27,587 bases of DNA, taken from positions 1-27,587 of the forward strand of contig JALOBP010000036.1 in assembly GCA_023228295.1 (NCBI GenBank), read 5' to 3'. This DNA comes from Methanoregula sp. GTDB lineage: Archaea > Halobacteriota > Methanomicrobia > Methanomicrobiales > Methanospirillaceae. Position 1 is the stretch's first letter. The number at the start of each line of letters is the position of its first letter. The notes beneath the pieces were generated by a model. That model searched no databases and had not been told where the DNA came from. It saw nothing but the letters and a program-made list of their open reading frames with translations. Position numbers and translations under genes: made by a program. Positions 1 through 7,926 of the stretch are shown here, in pieces.

Positions 1-76
1 GGAGATGCCACAGTGGCGGGGGCGGAGGTGGAACCGAAGCCACCAAGAACGTCTGACGTATTGTTTCTGCAATAGA
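1..76. repeat. Dispersed intergenic repeat, copy 1
   Basis: The first 76 bases closely match 6719-6796. Both copies start with GATGCCACAG, continue through GGCGGGGGC and a purine-rich stretch, then CCAAGA.CGTC, and end near TTTCTGCA. In both copies one strand can be read as similar peptides, ending in PPPLWH on the minus strand. I judge this to be repeat conservation and not a gene, because no start codon or full open frame is shared. The element may continue beyond the left edge. Bases 77-191 hold no recognisable gene. Confidence 0.6.
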
Positions 77-191
77 TTTTCAAATAACCATAAAATGTTC
101 TGGTGGCTCTAATTAAGGAATCACCTAAAAGAAAAGAATAAAGAGATGACGGGATCTCTACTCATAAAAATATTCATGTTCGGACAGATAT

Positions 192-1778
192 TTACCCGCC
201 CGTCCGGGAATCAATAATTTCAAAAACCAGGATTTTTCCGAAGATCTTCTCGAATGCCTTCTTCTCGCTCTCGATTCCCCAGATCTCCAGCTGACAGTCA
301 CCCCGGGCAATGACTTCGAGATGGACACACTCATCGTCTACCGCACTGAACCGCACATGCTGGATCAGGGCCGTATGGCTCCGGTCAAGGGTCTCACCGA
401 ACCGGACAAAGGTGGCAAGGACACGAAGTGTTTCCCGTTCCCGGTTGTCCAGTTCATCCATGACAGGATTGTTTTTCCGGGGTGCCTTTTTACGATGGAA
501 CCGGGCAATATTTGCCATAAAAGAGATCTCCTGTTCATTAAAACCGAGGAGTTCTGAGTTCCGGATAATATAATACGAGTGGGCATGGTGGTTGGTATAG
601 GAGATGAATGACCCGATATCGTGGAGAAATGTGGCATATTCCAAAAGTTCCCGCTCCTTTGCCCCGTACGAGTGGAGGGACAATCCCATTGCTGAATCAA
701 ATAGCTCGAGAACAAGGGCAGTTACCGTTCGTGCATGAGACTCGTTGATCCCGCAGGACCGGCCCAACTGGAGGACACTGCGCTGGCGGGGCGAGAGCTC
801 CCCAAGGAGCGGGAACATGTCCATCCGGGATAAATAATCGACAAGAAGGCCATCCTGCAATCCGCGGGTGGTGGTGGCAATAGTGGGGATCCCAAGTTCT
901 TTCATAAAAACGTCAAGAATCGCTGCGCCGGGTATGATGATATCCGCCCGTTCAGGATTGATGCCGGGGACTTTTTTACGTTGATCGAGCGGCAGGGACG
1001 AGAGCAGGTGAATAACCCGGCGGAGTTCCGGGTGGCTTAATACGGGTTCGCCGGGTGAAGCATACTGGGGGAGGGTCTTCTGGGCAATCTCTGTAAGGTT
1101 AAGTATCGTGCCGGAACTCCCAATAGCACAATCGATCTTCTCCTTTTTGAGTTTTGAAACCGAGCGGATAATGGCATCCCGCACATGATCCTGGATCTTC
1201 CGGTACTGCCCGGGAGTAACCGGGCCGTTGCGATCACCTTCAAGATACTGGCCGGCCAGCCTGATAGAGCCAAGACGGAAACTGTGAAGGTGGCGGTAGT
1301 TCTTCTCCCCGCCGACAGCCACTTCCGTGCTGCCCCCCCCGATATCGATGAAGAAAGCCGTACGGTCTTCGAGATGGGTGCCGCTGGCAATACCGAGATA
1401 GATAAGCCGGGCCTCTTCCTGCCCGGAGATAACCCGCACATCAAGCTGAGCTTCCTGACGTAAGAGATGGAGAACTGCATGCTGGTTAGAGGCTTCCCGC
1501 ATAGCGGAAGTGGCAACACTGACGAATTCCTCCGCATTATAGGTAATAGCAAGATCATGGAATTTTTTACAGACCATGACCAGTCGCCCGATCGCTTCCT
1601 CGCGGATCTCATCATCTTCGAATTCCCCCTCGCCAAGCCGCACCTGTTGTTTCTGGCGGGTGAGAACCGTGTAAGAGTGGTTCGGGTTAAGCCGTACAAC
1701 AAGGAGGCGAACAGAATTGGTCCCGATATCTATAAATGCCACAACCCGGCCGTCACGACCAAACTGCAAGGCAGTCAC
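192..1778 (-). CDS. ppx: Ppx/GppA family exopolyphosphatase with C-terminal HD domain
   Basis: The family hydrolyses terminal phosphates from polyphosphate or converts pppGpp to ppGpp, in the cytosol. The 528-residue protein has the two actin-like ATPase phosphate-binding loops: FIDIGTNSVRLLV near residues 15-27 and FFIDIGGGSTEVAV near 142-155. The C-terminal part (about 330-490) is an HD-type domain with LHDIG near residues 385-389 and a following HHAHSYY segment, as in long exopolyphosphatases. The GTG start at 1778 overlaps the TGA of the upstream CHAD gene (GTGA, 4 nt), which points to translational coupling. It is the last gene of the ppk1-CHAD-ppx operon, so a polyphosphate-degrading role is more likely than a pppGpp role; that choice is inferred from context. 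Confidence 0.9.
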   Translation of the reverse strand: MTALQFGRDGRVVAFIDIGTNSVRLLVVRLNPNHSYTVLTRQKQQVRLGEGEFEDDEIREEAIGRLVMVCKKFHDLAITYNAEEFVSVATSAMREASNQHAVLHLLRQEAQLDVRVISGQEEARLIYLGIASGTHLEDRTAFFIDIGGGSTEVAVGGEKNYRHLHSFRLGSIRLAGQYLEGDRNGPVTPGQYRKIQDHVRDAIIRSVSKLKKEKIDCAIGSSGTILNLTEIAQKTLPQYASPGEPVLSHPELRRVIHLLSSLPLDQRKKVPGINPERADIIIPGAAILDVFMKELGIPTIATTTRGLQDGLLVDYLSRMDMFPLLGELSPRQRSVLQLGRSCGINESHARTVTALVLELFDSAMGLSLHSYGAKERELLEYATFLHDIGSFISYTNHHAHSYYIIRNSELLGFNEQEISFMANIARFHRKKAPRKNNPVMDELDNRERETLRVLATFVRFGETLDRSHTALIQHVRFSAVDDECVHLEVIARGDCQLEIWGIESEKKAFEKIFGKILVFEIIDSRTGG

Positions 1779-3388
1779 TGTACCACCAGATCCCGCCCAA
1801 AGGCACGGAAGAAAAGGTCCGCCCGTTTACCGGCAGGCTCCGGTTCTGCTGCTGCTTCGCCGGTTACAGCAATTGTGCAGACTACAGTGGTTTTCCCGGT
1901 AACGCACTGGATCTCACGGACCGGGCCAAGATGTTGATGATCGAAACCTTCTGCAGCGCGCAGGATGGCTGAAAGCTGGAGGGCAATTTTGCATTGTTCC
2001 GGCGAGAGAAGGGAATAGAGGGGATAATCCTCCGGTGAACGCCGGCCTCGGTGGGAGAACACAGCAAGCGCAAGGATAACCCGCTCACCAATATCGAACG
2101 GGAGGGTTTCTGCTGCAAGGATGGCATCTGCACCCCGGATATGATGTTTCTTCCGGCCGCCACTCCAGCCAACATCATGCAGCATCCCGGTACATTCGAG
2201 CAGGAGACGGGCACGGGAATCAAGGCCGTGGAGCGGTTGCATGCCGTCAAATAACATAAGTGAGAGATTTGTCACGAGGCGGACATGAGAATCGTATTCC
2301 GGAGCAGGGGCGGTGAATTCGTTGACAGCGGAACGGATTTCCGCCGCATCCGGGTTATCCAGCGGGATAAAACGATTCCGCCGTCGATGAACAAGCGTTG
2401 TACGGAGCTCATCCCAGATACCGATGCGCAATAAGGATTCCCAGTAATGCCTGAAACGGCGATGAAGAATTATGCGTTCATTCTCGCGGTCCTGCAGGAA
2501 CACTTTCAGGCTGGCGAGAGTCCCCGTCCCGGGGCGTTTCTCGCGGTTGTCGGACCGGAAATGGCTACGCTCCCGCAGGAGAAGGCGGGTGATCTGGTCG
2601 ATCCAGACATCGCAATCGTGCAGGTCACCAAGGATATCCTGGATCTTTTTAACTCTTGCATGCGGTTTTGCAAGCCCAAGACGGTATACAGGAGCATAGA
2701 TTTCCATAGTGTACCGTAATTTTTTTGCAGCGATCCGGGTTGCATGGTGCTCTGCCACAGCGTCCGGGGAGCTCACCCAGGGTTCATACGAGAGCAGGGT
2801 TGCAAGCCGGGTCTCAATCCGGTACGCTGCAAGGGAGGGAATACCATAGGCCAGTTCCTGCCGCGGGATACGCCGGTGCCCGGCAGACAGGAGAGAGAAT
2901 GCTTCCCGCATGCCGGGAATGATCCTGCTTTTGTCGAGTGCATCGAGCTCCGAGATGATCTGCTGCTGGTACCGGGAGCGGCGCTTCCGGAGATCCATGA
3001 GAAGGTAGCGGATGGCCGGAGCGGCCGGGGGTTCCGGCCCATTCCCACCGTGATGCTTCTGCCATGCCGTTACCTGTTTTTTCTGGTACTTCTGGAGAAA
3101 CGCGATCTGGACATCGGCATCGCGAGCTTCCCCAAGTGCCCGGGTGATGCCGGTAATTACCACCATCCAGCGATTGTACTGCTTTTGTGAAAAGCAGGAG
3201 GAAAAAAGGGGGAGTGCGGCCCGGAGACGCCGTGATGCAACACGCATCCGGTGAATGTATTCGATATCTTCAGAAGCCCGTACACCATCAATTTCCCGGG
3301 CAAATGCCTCAACTAGCGGGGGGAGGCGCCGGAGCATGAACCAGCAAAGGCCGGTGATCGCAACAGGAGGATTATTGGGCTGCATCAT
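1775..3388 (-). CDS. CHAD domain protein with C-terminal HD-like domain
   Basis: CHAD (conserved histidine alpha-helical domain) proteins bind polyphosphate through conserved basic and His residues. The N-terminal two thirds (about residues 20-310 from this start) are helical and carry the family signature HRMRVASRRLRAALPLF, and later basic helices such as HATRIAAKKLRYTMEIY. The C-terminal part holds LHDVGWSGGRKKHHIRGAD, which resembles the HD segment of the neighbouring exopolyphosphatase (LHDIG plus paired histidines), so this is a CHAD-HD fusion. The start is taken at ATG 3388 (a second ATG is at 3385); it overlaps the 3' end of ppk1 by 17 nt. The frame is open up to 3427, but that would overlap ppk1 further. 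Lying between kinase and phosphatase, it may be a polyphosphate-binding scaffold or regulator, or an accessory phosphohydrolase. That role is inferred. Confidence 0.85.
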   Translation of the reverse strand: MMQPNNPPVAITGLCWFMLRRLPPLVEAFAREIDGVRASEDIEYIHRMRVASRRLRAALPLFSSCFSQKQYNRWMVVITGITRALGEARDADVQIAFLQKYQKKQVTAWQKHHGGNGPEPPAAPAIRYLLMDLRKRRSRYQQQIISELDALDKSRIIPGMREAFSLLSAGHRRIPRQELAYGIPSLAAYRIETRLATLLSYEPWVSSPDAVAEHHATRIAAKKLRYTMEIYAPVYRLGLAKPHARVKKIQDILGDLHDCDVWIDQITRLLLRERSHFRSDNREKRPGTGTLASLKVFLQDRENERIILHRRFRHYWESLLRIGIWDELRTTLVHRRRNRFIPLDNPDAAEIRSAVNEFTAPAPEYDSHVRLVTNLSLMLFDGMQPLHGLDSRARLLLECTGMLHDVGWSGGRKKHHIRGADAILAAETLPFDIGERVILALAVFSHRGRRSPEDYPLYSLLSPEQCKIALQLSAILRAAEGFDHQHLGPVREIQCVTGKTTVVCTIAVTGEAAAEPEPAGKRADLFFRAFGRDLVVQ

Positions 3389-5474
3389 GCCAGCTTCCGC
3401 GGTGCTCGACCATCCATGACTGGGCATTCAGGGGCTCTTCAGATGAACCGGGAACGGGCCGGGAATAGGTTCCATCCGGGTCCAGGGTACGTATCTTGAC
3501 CGTATCGTGAAGCTGCACCGCGAGGATTGAGCGGGTAATTGCGGTACGTATAGACGGATCCTGGACCGGGAACAGGATCTCTACCCTCTTGTCAAGGTTC
3601 CTTGGCATGAGATCAGCGCTGCCGAGGAAGACTTCTTCGTCACCCCCATTGCGGAAATAGTAGATCCGGGCGTGTTCAAGAAAGCGGCCGACAATTGCCG
3701 TGACCTGTATTGTCTCGCTGATTCCTGCAATCCCCGGACGAAGGCAACAGATACCCCGGACCTGCAGATTGATTTTTACCCCGGCCTGGGATGCCATGTA
3801 AAGCGCTGTAATACATTCAGGATCAACGAGAGCATTCATCTTGAAGATGATGTGCCCGTCGCCATGCTCCCGCTGACGCACGACCTCCCGTTCAATCCTT
3901 TCAAGGATGCCCCTGCGCAGGGTTACCGGGGCAACAAGAAGTTTTTTGTAGTGTTCGATCCGTGCATAGCCGGTCAGGAAATTGAAGACGTTTGCAATAT
4001 CCTCGCCAATCTCCTTATCGCAGGTGAAAAGCCCAAAATCGGTATAGATACGCGCAGTGGTTGAGTTGTAGTTTCCGGTCCCGAGATGCATATAGCGACG
4101 GATCCCATCCTTTTCCCGCCGGACCACCATGCAGAGCTTGGCATGAACTTTCAAGCCCACAACACCGTACACGACATGGACGCCCAGGCGTTCCAGCGTA
4201 CGTGCCCACCCGATATTGTTCTCCTCATCAAACCGTGCTTTCAGTTCGATCAATGCAGCTACAGCCTTCCCATTCTCCCGGGCTTCCATCAGGGCATTGA
4301 CTATCGGCGAGTTTGTCCCCACGCGATAAAGCGTGATCTTGATGGCAAGCACATCCGGATCATGGGCGGCCTGCCGGATAAAATTCACGACCGGCGTGAA
4401 ACTGTCATAAGGCTGGTAGAGGAGAATATCGCGACCGTTGATTGCCGAGAAGATATCCTTTTCTTCTGCCAGGTCTGCCGGAACGGACGGAAGGAACGGA
4501 GTGTCTTTAAGATCTGGCCGGTCAAGCGACATCAACTGCATGAGATCGGCCATACCAACCGGGTGGCCGACACGGTATACCATTGACGAACTGATGCCAA
4601 GCTTCTTCTCAAGCATGTGACAAATGCCGTCATGCATTGAACAGTCCACTTCGATTCGCACCGGTTTTCCCCGGGCACGCTGTTCCATGACCTCCTCAAC
4701 AGTGGTCAGCAGGTCAGACGCCTCATCCACTTCAATTTCGAGATCTGCGTCCCGCGTGATGCGGAACGGAAACGAGGCCACCACTTCAAGACCGGGAAAA
4801 AGTGCATCGAGATGTGCAGCTATGATCTCCTCAAGATAGATGAAATGAACACTGCTGTCATCCTTTTTAAGAGATCCATCGGAATCAGGAATCCGGATAA
4901 GCCGTGAGAAGAGCCGGGTCGGAACCTTGACCCGGGCAAAGAACTCTTTTTTATTCTGGTCGCGAACGATGATCGCAAGGTTTAACGAGAGATTCGAAAT
5001 GAACGGGAAAGGATGGGAACTATCAAAAGCAAGCGGGATGAGGACAGGGAAAACCTCGCATGCAAAAAATTCATCCATGGCGGATTTCTGGGGGGCAGAA
5101 AGATCCGAATAGGTGTGCATATGAATGCCGGCTTCATCCAGTTTCGGGATGAGATTTTTGTGCCAGCAGTCATCCTGTGCAATAAGTTCGGGCAGGAGCA
5201 TCTGGTGGATTCCATCGAGCTGCTGGGCGGGAGTCATGCCATCCGGCGGGGCCTTGAGCACTCCCTTGGACAACTGGCGCTGGAGGCCCGCAACCCGGAT
5301 CATGAAGAACTCGTCAAGGTTGTTGGTAAAGATAGAAAGGAACTTGACCCGTTCGAGCAATGGATGGGAAGTATCAAGTGCTTCGTCAAGTACGTGGCGG
5401 TTGAAGCGGATCCAGCTCAGTTCGCGGTTAATGTACAGGGACGGGTTTTTTTCCAGTAGCTGGGTAGTATTCAT
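3372..5474 (-). CDS. ppk1: Polyphosphate kinase 1
   Basis: PPK1 reversibly polymerises the gamma-phosphate of ATP into inorganic polyphosphate. The reading frame is 700 residues from ATG 5474; it can be extended by eight residues to a GTG at 5498. This is the usual PPK1 length. The N-terminus has the family motif YINRELSWIRFN. In the phospholipase-D-like C-terminal half, numbering from GTG 5498, KVHAKL places the expected autophosphorylated histidine at about residue 452. The HLGTGNYNSTTARIYTDF motif follows, and FLEHARIYYF places the second catalytic histidine at about 609, followed by LGSADLMPRNLDKRVE. No key motif is missing. It is the first gene of the ppk1-CHAD-ppx operon. No clear SD site precedes either start; TATA-like sequences are at 5512-5520 and 5552-5562. 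Confidence 0.96.
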   Translation of the reverse strand: MNTTQLLEKNPSLYINRELSWIRFNRHVLDEALDTSHPLLERVKFLSIFTNNLDEFFMIRVAGLQRQLSKGVLKAPPDGMTPAQQLDGIHQMLLPELIAQDDCWHKNLIPKLDEAGIHMHTYSDLSAPQKSAMDEFFACEVFPVLIPLAFDSSHPFPFISNLSLNLAIIVRDQNKKEFFARVKVPTRLFSRLIRIPDSDGSLKKDDSSVHFIYLEEIIAAHLDALFPGLEVVASFPFRITRDADLEIEVDEASDLLTTVEEVMEQRARGKPVRIEVDCSMHDGICHMLEKKLGISSSMVYRVGHPVGMADLMQLMSLDRPDLKDTPFLPSVPADLAEEKDIFSAINGRDILLYQPYDSFTPVVNFIRQAAHDPDVLAIKITLYRVGTNSPIVNALMEARENGKAVAALIELKARFDEENNIGWARTLERLGVHVVYGVVGLKVHAKLCMVVRREKDGIRRYMHLGTGNYNSTTARIYTDFGLFTCDKEIGEDIANVFNFLTGYARIEHYKKLLVAPVTLRRGILERIEREVVRQREHGDGHIIFKMNALVDPECITALYMASQAGVKINLQVRGICCLRPGIAGISETIQVTAIVGRFLEHARIYYFRNGGDEEVFLGSADLMPRNLDKRVEILFPVQDPSIRTAITRSILAVQLHDTVKIRTLDPDGTYSRPVPGSSEEPLNAQSWMVEHRGSWHDAAQ

Positions 5475-5498
5475 GAGCAAACCCCGGGGGTCAGACAC

Positions 5499-5565
5499 TA
5501 TGCACAGGTCTGTTTTATCGTAGTCTCGTATTACACATAGACACTGCGGTAATACATAAATTCTC
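5499..5565 (-). promoter_or_regulatory. Candidate promoter of the polyphosphate operon
   Basis: On the minus strand two AT-rich TATA-like sites precede ppk1: TTTATGTAT (5553-5561) and CGATAAAAC (5512-5520). The second would place transcription initiation near 5490, supporting the ATG at 5474 as start codon. No inverted repeat resembling a phosphate-response operator is obvious. Assignment rests on position and base composition only. Confidence 0.35.
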
Positions 5566-5641
5566 CGTCGGCCTCACGGCATTTTCGGATGCGGGCCGGC
5601 TTTCTTGGGAGTTAACCTGGGATCTGTGCCGGGTTCAGAAT

Positions 5642-6319
5642 TCACCCATTAAAGTTGTGGTACCGGTAACAGTTGTCGATGAACTCCTGCTTCCGGTGCT
5701 CGCTGCCCCCAATGGGTGGGCGTAGGTAACCGATTGCCGGCGTCTGGAGTGCCGGGCAGAACGGGCAGAGGGCGGAGTCGACATCCCCGGCCTTCTCCCG
5801 GACCGGGCAGTAATAGGTCCCGTCAATGAGCTGCACGGTGTCATTACCGGGAAACGGGGTGCCGACCGGGTGGCCCGGCTCCTCGAGGACAAACATGCAG
5901 AACGCGGCAAGCAGGTAATTAAGGAAGCGGATCCGGCTATCTCCGCCGCCTCCGGAGCACTGGCCGGCAACCATTTCCCAGTAGGATTTCTGGAGCGGGG
6001 TCACCGGTTCCTCCATTGTACCAAATACTCCCTGCTGCCGCCGGAGCCGGATGGCCTGGAAGGTGCCGAGCAGGTGCTCGTTGATTTTCTGCGTGAGCCG
6101 CTCGCGGTATTCGGGGCTTAAGTCCTCCACTTTTTTCCCAAAGTTCAGTTTCATCTGCTGGATATCTGCCGGGGAGTGCCGGAGCACGAGCTCTGCGATC
6201 TTTGCACCGAGCTCCCCGCGGGTGGCGGCTTGTGCGAGCTCGTGGCATTCGGCGGTTATCTGGTCGCAGGGCTCTTGTGTGTTGCCTGGATCTTTCCGGC
6301 TGAAGGGAAGGAAGGACAT
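5642..6319 (-). CDS. DUF2115 (UPF0305) family protein
   Basis: This 225-residue protein of unknown function matches the methanogen-restricted DUF2115 family as I recall it. The N-terminal half is charged and helical (residues 20-110). The C-terminal half has a distinctive cysteine-containing segment, YYCPVREKAGDVDSALCPFC, near residues 168-187. Its Cys residues are spaced CPVR...CPFCPA and might bind metal, though this is not established. The start is taken at ATG 6319 over a TTG at 6331. It lies upstream of ppk1 on the same strand with a 167-nt gap, so it is probably transcribed separately. It supports assigning the window to a methanogen. Confidence 0.8.
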   Translation of the reverse strand: MSFLPFSRKDPGNTQEPCDQITAECHELAQAATRGELGAKIAELVLRHSPADIQQMKLNFGKKVEDLSPEYRERLTQKINEHLLGTFQAIRLRRQQGVFGTMEEPVTPLQKSYWEMVAGQCSGGGGDSRIRFLNYLLAAFCMFVLEEPGHPVGTPFPGNDTVQLIDGTYYCPVREKAGDVDSALCPFCPALQTPAIGYLRPPIGGSEHRKQEFIDNCYRYHNFNG

Positions 6320-6387
6320 GGGAAGAAACAACGTATCTGATTATCAGAATTATGCCAGAATTGGATGATACATGTTTCGCCGGAAAC

Positions 6388-6590
6388 CTGGATATTGGCC
6401 CATAGCCGATTGGGACTTTTGATAATGTAAGGAGGGTGCCTCCCACTCTCCCCCAAAGGGGGAAGCAGCCCAAGGGGTGCACCCCCTTGACTCCAGTAAA
6501 AATTTTTGGGTTTTCTGGATATTGGACCTCTGCGATAACGATTGTACTTTGAAGAAACCTCTTTCGCCAAGATGGGGGCTGATGCCCCCA
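6388..6590. repeat. Two tandem-like units with GC-rich palindromes
   Basis: CTGGATATTGG occurs at 6388-6398 and again at 6515-6525, 127 bp apart. Each copy is followed by a C/G-rich inverted repeat: CCCCCAAAGGGGG (6450-6462) and the perfect palindrome GGGGTGCACCCC (6474-6485) in the first unit, and TGGGGGC-TGAT-GCCCCCA (6573-6590) in the second. The two units are otherwise diverged. They look like decayed copies of a small dispersed element, possibly a structured RNA or MITE-like repeat. No terminal inverted repeats or target duplications could be defined. Confidence 0.5.
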
Positions 6591-6717
6591 TACCCCCGTT
6601 GGGATACCTGCCGCCGCCCCGTAGGGCGCCTGTGCGGAGGCCTCAATTGCAGTACTATTAAAAAATGAGCAGGCTTTTTCGTTTTTAGGAAACAGGTAAT
6701 ACGTCGTCATCGCAATT

Positions 6718-6796
6718 GGGGGATGCCACAGCGGCGGGGGCAGAGCGTAAGCGAAAGCCCCCAAGAGCGTCAGCATTTCTTCAGATATTTTCTGCA
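6718..6796. repeat. Dispersed intergenic repeat, copy 2
   Basis: This matches positions 1-76 along its whole length, with scattered substitutions and a few small indels. It starts GGGGATGCCACAGCGGCGGG and ends near TTTTCTGCAG at 6786-6795. It lies about 170 bp before the methyltransferase gene. Its presence at both sides of the polyP/DUF2115 block (positions 1 and 6718) suggests a genome-wide intergenic repeat. Confidence 0.6.
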
Positions 6797-6964
6797 GAGC
6801 AACTGTTTTACCAAAGGATATATCCTGACCTTAGTACTTCCTGGAATTTTTCGCAGGTCCTCACTCAGATCAGAATAACTCAAAACAGACCGGTACAGGG
6901 AGCACAGGCGTAGCTGTGCCGCGACGACCACAAACTAATTGCAATACTATAATTAAAATGATAT

Positions 6965-7717
6965 ATGGATATCAATCCGGTTTTTAAGATTTTTGAATCG
7001 CTTCCCCGGCAGGGTGCAGGGGATGATGAGCACACAAAAAAGGCATTTTCTCTCATTAAAGAACCACAAAAAAGAGGTGGTGAGATCCTTGATGTTGGTT
7101 GCGGGACGGGCGTACAGACGATGGCCCTTGCCCGCCTGTGCCCGGCCTGCAGGATAACAGCGACAGATATACACCAGCCTTTTCTCGATGCGGTGAATGA
7201 AAAAATTGCAGCCGAATGTTTTTCCGACAGAATTAAAACGGTCTGTGCATCTATGGACAATCTTCCCTTTAACGATGAGTCTTTTGACATTATCTGGGCT
7301 GAAGGATGTGCATCCATCATAGGCATCGAAAATGCCGTCAGGTACTGGAAAAAACTCCAAAAACAGGGCGGGTACATAATGATCTCAGATATATTCTGGT
7401 TTACGGAGACCCCCTCTGATGAGGCACGGGAATTCTTCGCAGAATTCCATCCCGCAATGATGACCGAAGATAAAGGATTTGAGATCGTCCGGAATACCGG
7501 GCTTAAACTGGTTGGATCCTTCAGGCTCCCTTCACAAGTATGGGAAGAAAGTTTCTATGGTAAATTGAGGGAGAAGTTTGGAGGACTCGAAAAGGAATTT
7601 GCAGAGGATGAGGGCGCTCTGATGGTAATTGAGGGGTTAAAAAGGCAGACCGGAATATTTGAGAAATACCCGGATGAGTTTGGGAATACCTATCTTGTAA
7701 TGAGAAAACCATTGTGA
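6965..7717 (+). CDS. Class I SAM-dependent methyltransferase
   Basis: This 250-residue protein of the Methyltransf_11/UbiE-like group transfers a methyl group from S-adenosylmethionine; its substrate is unknown. Motif I, ILDVGCGTGVQT, sits near residues 41-52. An acidic residue after strand 2 (ATDIHQPFLDAV) should contact the SAM ribose. Motif IV-like FDIIWAEGCAS follows near 115-125 and GGYIMISDIFW near 137-147. The start is ATG 6965; an out-of-frame ATG lies at 6958. No strong SD is visible. It stands alone, between the repeat region and the leu/ilv operon, and is followed by an oligo-T terminator. The C-terminal third is not diagnostic. Confidence 0.85.
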   Translation: MDINPVFKIFESLPRQGAGDDEHTKKAFSLIKEPQKRGGEILDVGCGTGVQTMALARLCPACRITATDIHQPFLDAVNEKIAAECFSDRIKTVCASMDNLPFNDESFDIIWAEGCASIIGIENAVRYWKKLQKQGGYIMISDIFWFTETPSDEAREFFAEFHPAMMTEDKGFEIVRNTGLKLVGSFRLPSQVWEESFYGKLREKFGGLEKEFAEDEGALMVIEGLKRQTGIFEKYPDEFGNTYLVMRKPL

Positions 7718-7740
7718 AGATTAAATTCAATCACGTCTCA

Positions 7741-7747
7741 TTTTTTT
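7741..7747 (+). terminator. Oligo-T terminator after methyltransferase
   Basis: A run of seven T residues lies 24 nt after the methyltransferase stop. This fits the oligo-T termination used by archaeal RNA polymerase. No stem-loop precedes it. Confidence 0.45.
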
Positions 7748-7748
7748 C

Positions 7749-7767
7749 ATAGTTAATAACTATAAAA
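7749..7767 (+). promoter_or_regulatory. TATA box overlapped by perfect palindrome, upstream of leu/ilv operon
   Basis: ATAGTTA-A-TAACTAT (7749-7763) is a perfect 7-1-7 inverted repeat. Its right arm runs into a canonical TATA box, TATAAAA (7761-7767). A regulator bound here would block TBP. The predicted transcription start near 7790 would give the operon a leader of about 135 nt; a second TATA box nearer the gene is at 7882-7890. Confidence 0.5.
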
Positions 7768-7880
7768 TCCGTCACTATTTCCAATTCTTCCAAATCAGGC
7801 TTTTGCCCGATGATTTTCCAATGCAATGCAAAATTTACCTATTCCCTTTTTAAAATCCGCCAAATGTGGTGCAGGAATCT

Positions 7881-7917
7881 TTTTTATATTCTTCTTCCCA
7901 ACGAATATTCATGGTGA
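7881..7917 (+). promoter_or_regulatory. Proximal promoter and SD of the leu/ilv operon
   Basis: TTTTTATATT (7881-7890) is a good TATA box that would start transcription near 7912. GGTGA at 7913-7917, nine bases before the GTG at 7927, is a clear match to the archaeal anti-SD and decides the start codon. If the proximal promoter is used alone, the SD would lie almost at the 5' end of the mRNA, so the distal promoter may be the one giving an SD-led transcript. Confidence 0.5.
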
Positions 7918-7926
7918 ATGCCATGA

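Larger units (their letters stand above)
6332..6964. other. Gene-free, repeat-rich intergenic region
   Basis: About 630 bases with no credible gene. Long open frames on the minus strand here are products of GC-rich repeats. The stretch holds a tandem pair of units beginning CTGGATATTGG (6388 and 6515), three strong palindromes, one copy of the dispersed repeat also found at position 1, and two copies of an AATTGCARTACTAT motif (6645-6658 and 6937-6950). The second of these ends just before the methyltransferase start and may be part of its promoter region. Confidence 0.6.

Noticed and set aside
6256..6776. Long minus-strand open frames over the repeat region.
   Set aside because: They run through palindromes and repeats and continue into the DUF2115 gene in another frame. 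There are no start signals and the amino acid composition follows the GC-rich repeats.
7810..7917. A 35-codon upstream ORF whose TGA lies in the GGTGA ribosome site of the leu/ilv operon, as a possible attenuation leader peptide.
   Set aside because: Leu, Ile and Val codons are not clustered or enriched, no terminator/antiterminator hairpins are visible, and such attenuation is not established in archaea.
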